Shown piece after piece: positions 6,048 through 10,077 of a DNA stretch of 10,077 bases; position 1 is the first letter of the stretch; each line of letters begins with the position of its first letter. This DNA is from Stephanodiscus triporus. Its lineage: Eukaryota; Bacillariophyta; Thalassiosirophyceae; Thalassiosirales; Thalassiosiraceae. The notes beneath the pieces were generated by a model, which was not told the origin of the DNA, searched no databases, and was given only the letters and a program-made list of their open reading frames with translations. Position numbers and translations under genes: made by a program. Location: positions 1-10,077 of the forward strand of contig JALLAZ010001139.1 in NCBI GenBank assembly GCA_036939755.1. Reading direction: 5' to 3'.

Positions 6048-8405
6048 TTAATATACACACGCATGGGTCTTGCTCCTTTCTTTCATTATCGGCTTGGCCA
6101 CGCAGGCCGCAGCGCTCATCTCGCCGCCGCCGCCATTGGCGGGAGAGGCGGCGTCTAGGAGATTCGACACCCCTCCGATGTCCAACGGCCTCAACGTCGT
6201 CAGTTCGTCGTTGGTCAGACCGCTCCTGGAGAGCATGCCCCGCAACAAAAAGTAGTACTTTGCGTATTCGCTGGCCTCCACCTTGACCTTGTACCTCAAC
6301 GTTCGCAGGAGCTCGATCTCGAGCTCGTTCGTGCGCGACAGCGTAAACGTCATCCCCGACGGGCCGATCTTCGAAAAGTCGCAGTTCCACATGCTGAGAT
6401 CGTCCCAAACCTTTGACGCGAGCACCATGCACGAGAACAGCACCGAGCGCCAGTTCTCCGGACGGGGGCTGAGCTTGCCGTTTGTCATCTTGACGAGTCG
6501 TTCGACGTATATCAACGAGATGATGATGCACTCGATCTCCATTTGCGATGTCAGGAAGATGGAACGGTAATAGTCCGTTACGTCCGAGAGCGACGGGATG
6601 GAGGATGTATCCAGGAATCTGTAGTCTCCCGGGGATCGTCGATCGTTGAAGACGGCGTGTTCGACGTCGTCGTCGCGAATTGACGAGGACGACGAGGTGG
6701 AATAAGAAGAAAGGGAGTCGGCGCGAACTAGGCCATTGCCGAGGATGACGGTCCCTTCCCCGCCGCGGAGCTCGGCGCCCTGGAGCATGTGGGCGCGAAA
6801 GACCCCGCAGACGCACTTGATCAACGCGTCCTTGTCGGGGGCCGAGAGCGTCGATCCGAGGTAAATGGTGCCGCAGGTGTTGCGCTTGGCGAGGCTTGGC
6901 TTGGCCACCGTGGCGGAGATCGTCGAGGAGGCGGAGGCCTCGCTTCCCGGACTCCCCGTCGTCGATCGCATCGGCGGAGACGAGGGGTCATTTCCATCGA
7001 GAGTCGCAGTCGAGGCGGTGAACATCGAAACGACGCTCGCGATCAGGCTCTCCGCCTCCCGCGTCAGGTGGAGGGAAGACAGGATGTCGCACGCCTCGCC
7101 GGTGGGCGTCATCGGCGCGTCGTCGCGACCCGGGACCGTCCGCGGACTATCGAGGCCGACGTCGTCGTCCCTCCGCCGTCCGACGCGCACGACTCGCGTC
7201 GGCGGGTTCAGCTGGCGCGCGAGCAGGACGTCCTCCATCTTGCTGATGGTGCGGATGAGGCTCGGCTTGTCGATGACTGGTTCCGAGCCGGAGCTCTTGA
7301 TCCGCTCGAGCCTGGACTGGGGCCTGCCCGCGGTCGGCGGGAGGAGGGGACGGGCCCCGTCGTCGCGTTCCTCTCGACTCGCGGTCCCGCTCCCGAGGCT
7401 GAGGCCGTCGTCGAGGCTCGCGGGGGTGGAGCTCCGATCGGCCGTGCCGACGGCGCGGTCCAGGACCGAAAGCCCCTCCATGTCCATGCTACCCAGGCTG
7501 GCGGCGTCGCTGGATTCCGAGTTGGGTGTTATCCAACTCGCGATCCAATCCTCGTCGGCGTTATCGTTCTCGGTCGGCGAATCGGCGGCCACCATCCAGC
7601 TCTGATCGATGACTTCGGCGGCGACGCTCCCCCCTCCTTCTCCGGGGATGCCGCTCCCGTAATCGCCCATCTCCAGCCGTCGGAGCACGTTCTTCTCCAT
7701 GACCTCGAAGAATTCTCGCAGCTTCCGCTCCTTGGCCCGGATCTGCTCCACCTCCTCGTCCGTCGCCAGCTCCAGCGGCTTCTTCCACCGGGATTCGCGC
7801 GTGACGACGTTCCAGAAGTACGTCTTGCCGGTCCGCGGGCAGACGGCCGTCCGCCACGCCGCCGCGGCGGCCGACGACGGAGTAGTAGAATCGCCGCCGC
7901 CGCCGCCGCCGCCGTCGGATGAGGAGGAGGAGGAGGGGGAGATAGTCTCGAACGATGCGACGGCGGGCGGGACGTAGTGCCGCGCGGACCCGTTCGTCGC
8001 CTCGGCGGTGGCGGTGGCGGTGGCGGCGACGACGTTCGACGAGGACGACAGCATTGCGTCGTAATCCGTGTCCCTCCGATGCGTTGCGGTCGCGGACGAC
8101 GACGACGACGCGAGGGGATGAGACTGCTGCGGATTCTGCTGTCGCTGTCTCTGTCTCTGTCGCTGTTGCTGTTGCTGAGGGAGCGCCGCGCGCGACGACG
8201 ACGACGACGGACGATGAAACGACGACCCGAGGATGTTCATGAAATTCTCGAAGGGGTGGTGATGATGACGATGACTAGCTCGATCAGGAGCGGAGGAGGA
8301 GGAGGCGGCGGCGGAAGAGGATCGCGACGACGACGACGACGACGACGATGATGGCATCGAGATTTGGGAGTGATGACGTTTGGCCGGTGGGACCGTATGT
8401 TGCAT
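6048..8405 (-). CDS. WW-domain cyclin Y-like protein
   Basis: This 785-residue single-exon protein is predicted to be the regulatory partner of a cyclin-dependent kinase, most likely of the PCTAIRE/PHO85-like type used by cyclin Y relatives. Residues 1-183 are low complexity (poly-Ser, QR, His, Gly, Ala/Thr). A WW domain spans 184-210 (W184, GKTYFWN at 193-199, W207, P210) and should bind proline-rich or phospho-Ser/Pro ligands. A charged helix follows (211-245). Residues 250-500 are disordered, with several SP/TP sites (S420, T433, S476, S485). From about 508 the cyclin Y pattern begins: CGTIYLGS, then a helix with IKCVCGVF. The cyclin box covers 605-722 with MEIECIIISLIYVERL, SKVWDDLSMWNCDFSKI (664-680) and EYAKYYFLLR. 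These closely match the CCNY signature. The start is the first ATG. Coding GC is much higher than the flanks. The stop is TAA. Confidence 0.88.
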   Translation of the reverse strand: MQHTVPPAKRHHSQISMPSSSSSSSSSRSSSAAASSSSAPDRASHRHHHHPFENFMNILGSSFHRPSSSSSRAALPQQQQQRQRQRQRQQNPQQSHPLASSSSSATATHRRDTDYDAMLSSSSNVVAATATATAEATNGSARHYVPPAVASFETISPSSSSSSDGGGGGGGDSTTPSSAAAAAWRTAVCPRTGKTYFWNVVTRESRWKKPLELATDEEVEQIRAKERKLREFFEVMEKNVLRRLEMGDYGSGIPGEGGGSVAAEVIDQSWMVAADSPTENDNADEDWIASWITPNSESSDAASLGSMDMEGLSVLDRAVGTADRSSTPASLDDGLSLGSGTASREERDDGARPLLPPTAGRPQSRLERIKSSGSEPVIDKPSLIRTISKMEDVLLARQLNPPTRVVRVGRRRDDDVGLDSPRTVPGRDDAPMTPTGEACDILSSLHLTREAESLIASVVSMFTASTATLDGNDPSSPPMRSTTGSPGSEASASSTISATVAKPSLAKRNTCGTIYLGSTLSAPDKDALIKCVCGVFRAHMLQGAELRGGEGTVILGNGLVRADSLSSYSTSSSSSIRDDDVEHAVFNDRRSPGDYRFLDTSSIPSLSDVTDYYRSIFLTSQMEIECIIISLIYVERLVKMTNGKLSPRPENWRSVLFSCMVLASKVWDDLSMWNCDFSKIGPSGMTFTLSRTNELEIELLRTLRYKVKVEASEYAKYYFLLRGMLSRSGLTNDELTTLRPLDIGGVSNLLDAASPANGGGGEMSAAACVAKPIMKERSKTHACVY
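7892..7937 (-). repeat. trinucleotide repeats coding Gly and Ser runs
   Basis: A (CGC)n tract and an adjacent (GAG)n tract on the + strand encode, on the - strand, the Gly and Ser runs at cyclin residues about 156-171. They sit just before the WW domain and are likely length-variable. Confidence 0.7.
8140..8178 (-). repeat. CTGTCT-type repeat coding Gln/Arg run
   Basis: Alternating CTG and TCT/TCG triplets on the + strand encode a QQQQQRQRQRQRQQ stretch, cyclin residues about 77-90. It is a hexanucleotide-like microsatellite in frame. Confidence 0.65.
8324..8349 (-). repeat. (GAC)n microsatellite coding poly-Ser
   Basis: About eight GAC/CGA triplets on the + strand encode a run of TCG serine codons near cyclin residues 19-27. 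It lies close to the start codon. Confidence 0.7.
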
Positions 8406-8450
8406 GTTATTTCGTCGGATGAGAGGGAGGACGGATAGTAAATTGAATGA

Positions 8451-8525
8451 CTGGATTAAGTTCTACACGCTAAGCCGTTTCTTTACGATCGTCTGTTAGG
8501 GGAAAAATAGAGGCGAAGAACTCAC
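8451..8525 (-). other. candidate intron in the cyclin 5' UTR
   Basis: On the - strand a strong donor GTGAGT lies at 8525-8520. A pyrimidine-rich tract ending CTAACAG follows, with further AG acceptors at 8471-8470 (CTTAG) and 8452-8451 (CCAG). The CCAG acceptor gives an intron of 75 nt. The 33-nt option ending at 8493 seems too short. The upstream frame from ATG 8640 would join out of phase with the cyclin, so if spliced this is most likely untranslated leader. This is an inference from splice motifs only. Confidence 0.3.
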
Positions 8526-8871
8526 CGAAGAAATTATTCGTCATGGTCATATTTTCAATCTTGCCAGGTTGAACGTGAATGCTGTTGACATTCGCTCCCA
8601 TCTCTCTCATATTTTGCCGCGAGGCGGGAGGCTCGGTCATGGTGGGTCGTGACCACACATGTATTTTTCGGGGATGGACTGGTGAACGGGCGGAGAAGGC
8701 TTCTCAAGTTAAATTTTTGAAGTCGTTTACTATGATACGATTCCAACCTGAAAAAAGGAAGGAATGCAGGCATAATTGATTCTCTGGTTCGACGTCAACT
8801 AAAAAATTTTACTTAGGAGTTTATTAGTATTCGATCCTATGTAGAGCACATACCATACTCTTATGTTGTTT
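8526..8871. other. presumed cyclin promoter/leader region, no gene
   Basis: Nothing here is convincing as a gene. A short - strand frame from ATG 8640 runs into the candidate splice donor at 8525. It may be a leader exon or upstream ORF of the cyclin gene. The rest is mixed-composition DNA without a recognised promoter element. Confidence 0.35.
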
Positions 8872-8883
8872 AACCATGGTACA

Positions 8884-9190
8884 ACAGTTTGTGGCCCCAG
8901 GCAGATACACAGAAGGCCTACACAGAATTCCAGCTAACTTACGAAGCGATAGCAGTGGTAACGGAGTGATGATAGGTCCAAGCACTCATCCATTGCACAT
9001 GAAGGATGTCATTCAGCCTCAACCATTCCATAGCCCTACAGTTTGTAGTCCGGCAGTTACACAGAATTCAAGCTAACTTTCAATTGCTTGGCCAGAGAGA
9101 AGAACGGTGGTACTGGAGTTGATGAGAGGTCCGTGTGCCAATCGATTGCATATGAAGGATGTCATTCACCTATTTTGTATATGGTTGATA
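8884..9190 (+). repeat. diverged tandem duplication, unit about 153 bp
   Basis: Blocks recur in the same order. ACAGTTTGT is at 8884 and 9038. CACAGAATTC-AGCTAACTT is at 8921-8940 and 9060-9079. GATGA-AGGTCC is at 8968-8979 and 9121-9132. ATTGCA-ATGAAGGATGTCATTCA is at 8992-9015 and 9145-9168 (23 of 24 match). Offsets are 139-154, so indels separate the copies. A further partial echo lies to the right: CAGCCTCAACCA (9014 and 9227) and AACCATGG-ACAAC (8872 and 9234). No protein is convincing across it. Confidence 0.7.
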
Positions 9191-9397
9191 TTGATGTGGG
9201 ATCCATGTTAATGTTGAGTGGATCTACAGCCTCAACCATGGCACAACCGATGGATAATTTTTCTGGAAGAGACACCCTATCTAGCGAATCTAGCTAAAAT
9301 GCCCACTAAAAAAAGAAGAAAAAAAGCTAGAGTACTTACATAGTAAATAAGTAGTCCTCTCTTTGTGCACTCCTTGACCAGCCCAACCATTTTCTCA

Positions 9398-9463
9398 CCA
9401 AAATGTAAAGGCATGTGCCAAATCGCCGAATGATGACGATTTGGCACATGTCTTTACATTTGG
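9398..9463. repeat. long hairpin / foldback element
   Basis: The arm 9401-9425 pairs with 9437-9461 over 25 positions, with a single G-T wobble (9411 with 9451). The CC at 9398-9399 pairs with GG at 9462-9463 after a one-base bulge. The loop is 11 nt (9426-9436). The arm core reads CATGTGCCAAATCG and CGATTTGGCACATG. This could be a small foldback transposon (MITE-like) or a transcribed hairpin such as a small-RNA precursor. Confidence 0.75.
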
Positions 9464-9536
9464 GGTGTTGTTTGGTTACTTTTTGTGGTATGAGTGCGCA
9501 AAAGTCAGCCATTTTGCCTTGGCAGATGTCGACTTT

Positions 9537-9551
9537 CTACCAGAATGGTAG
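9537..9551. repeat. short inverted repeat
   Basis: CTACC (9537-9541) and GGTAG (9547-9551) pair around a five-base loop, 74 bp after the longer hairpin. It is too short to interpret alone. Confidence 0.4.
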
Positions 9552-9561
9552 CTAAAAGGCC

Positions 9562-9606
9562 GGCACAACCCACAAACACAACCACACAACACACAACAAC
9601 CAACAT
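9562..9606 (+). repeat. CA-rich tract
   Basis: This is a low-complexity stretch made almost only of C and A. Its end, CACACAACAACCAAC (9590-9604), is repeated perfectly at 9928-9942. Confidence 0.6.
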
Positions 9607-10077
9607 GAGACAATCCTGCCCTACCCCTCAGCGGCTTTGGCCCTCTCCCTCCATGGGTTGATGAGCGGCGCCGCCGCTCCCTATGGTCCCATGCAAGGCG
9701 CCCGCCATCGGTTGTGGGTCTTGGCCTTAGGTGGCTGCCGTTTGGTCGGGAAACTCAACAATCAACCCAAAGCGTCAGTGTTAGGGGGGGGTGATATAGT
9801 GGAGGCGTGCTGGGCGGCAAGCCAGAGAGAGGGCATTGGCGCATCAATTGGGGTGGCAAATGGAGCGACAAAAAAATAAATAATGAAAAATACATTGCGG
9901 ATTTTGGCAACCCTTATTGAAGATAATCACACAACAACCAACCAAAAACAGGCGGCTGCAATGGATGGGATTAAGGAGGGGAGGCGCTACGAGCGGGAGG
10001 CACGGGGAAGCGTGATACCATTGTTTTTGGAGGGGGCAAAGTTCAAAGGGAGGTAGAAAAGTAAAATAAATAGTCGA
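9607..10077. other. no confident gene; one small open frame
   Basis: A + strand frame from ATG 9661 to TAA 9877-9879 would give 72 residues. It is Gly/Ala-rich with no recognisable domain, signal or partner, and I would not call it a gene. The rest is G/A-rich DNA without visible features. The segment 9605-9927 is bracketed by identical 15-bp CA-rich direct repeats. Confidence 0.4.

Noticed and set aside
6789..7922. 377-codon plus-strand Arg/Gly-rich frame and others opposite the cyclin gene
   Set aside because: Shadow of a GC-rich coding strand; the opposite strand carries clear WW and cyclin motifs.
8876..9250. CRISPR-like array
   Set aside because: Only two diverged units of about 153 bp, no short regular repeats or spacers, and a eukaryotic setting.
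8876..9297. Two short plus-strand frames in the tandem duplication
   Set aside because: The second copy in the same phase is broken by a stop and both lack recognisable domains; the repeat is better read as noncoding.
9398..9463. Transcription terminator or tRNA
   Set aside because: No cloverleaf, no T-run after the stem and a eukaryotic context; kept as a hairpin only.

Overview
This window looks like nuclear DNA of a unicellular eukaryote, most likely a stramenopile alga such as a centric diatom. This is an inference from three things: a cyclin Y-type gene next to noncoding DNA, a GTGAGT-type splice donor candidate, and a eukaryotic cut-and-paste transposon. No prokaryotic operon, Shine-Dalgarno signal, rRNA, tRNA or CRISPR was seen.

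Left half (13-4724): a nearly complete PIF/Harbinger-like DNA transposon of 4712 bp. A perfect 12-bp terminal inverted repeat lies at 13-24 and 4713-4724. Inside are two convergent genes: a DDE transposase (643-1917, +) and a large serine/alanine/arginine-rich protein (1993-3858, -). The second is in the position of the accessory DNA-binding protein that Harbinger elements usually carry. The genes meet tail to tail over 75 bp with overlapping poly(A) signals on both strands. The right end holds a dense palindromic cluster of TGCGA motifs, one of which (as CTGCGACTT) recurs near the left end. The transposase frame continues upstream of its first usable ATG but is cut by one TGA.

Middle (4725-6047): two decayed or unusual host reading frames converge here. 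A + strand frame (4841-5212, continuing to 5266 past one TGA) faces a - strand frame (5822-5250) whose only internal stops are three TGA codons. Neither is a family I recognise.

Right-centre (6048-8405, -): a long, GC-rich single-exon gene for a cyclin Y-like protein with an N-terminal WW domain. Its N-terminal half is full of trinucleotide and hexanucleotide repeats coding for Ser, Gly, Gln/Arg and Thr/Ala runs.

Right end (8406-10077): no confident gene. It holds the presumed cyclin 5' region with a possible 5'-UTR intron, a diverged tandem duplication of about 153 bp, a strong long hairpin (9398-9463) that could be a foldback element or small-RNA precursor, and a CA-rich tract.

The most interesting items are the two-gene transposon with its palindromic right end, the WW-cyclin Y fusion, and the repeated occurrence of TGA as the only interruption in otherwise open frames.
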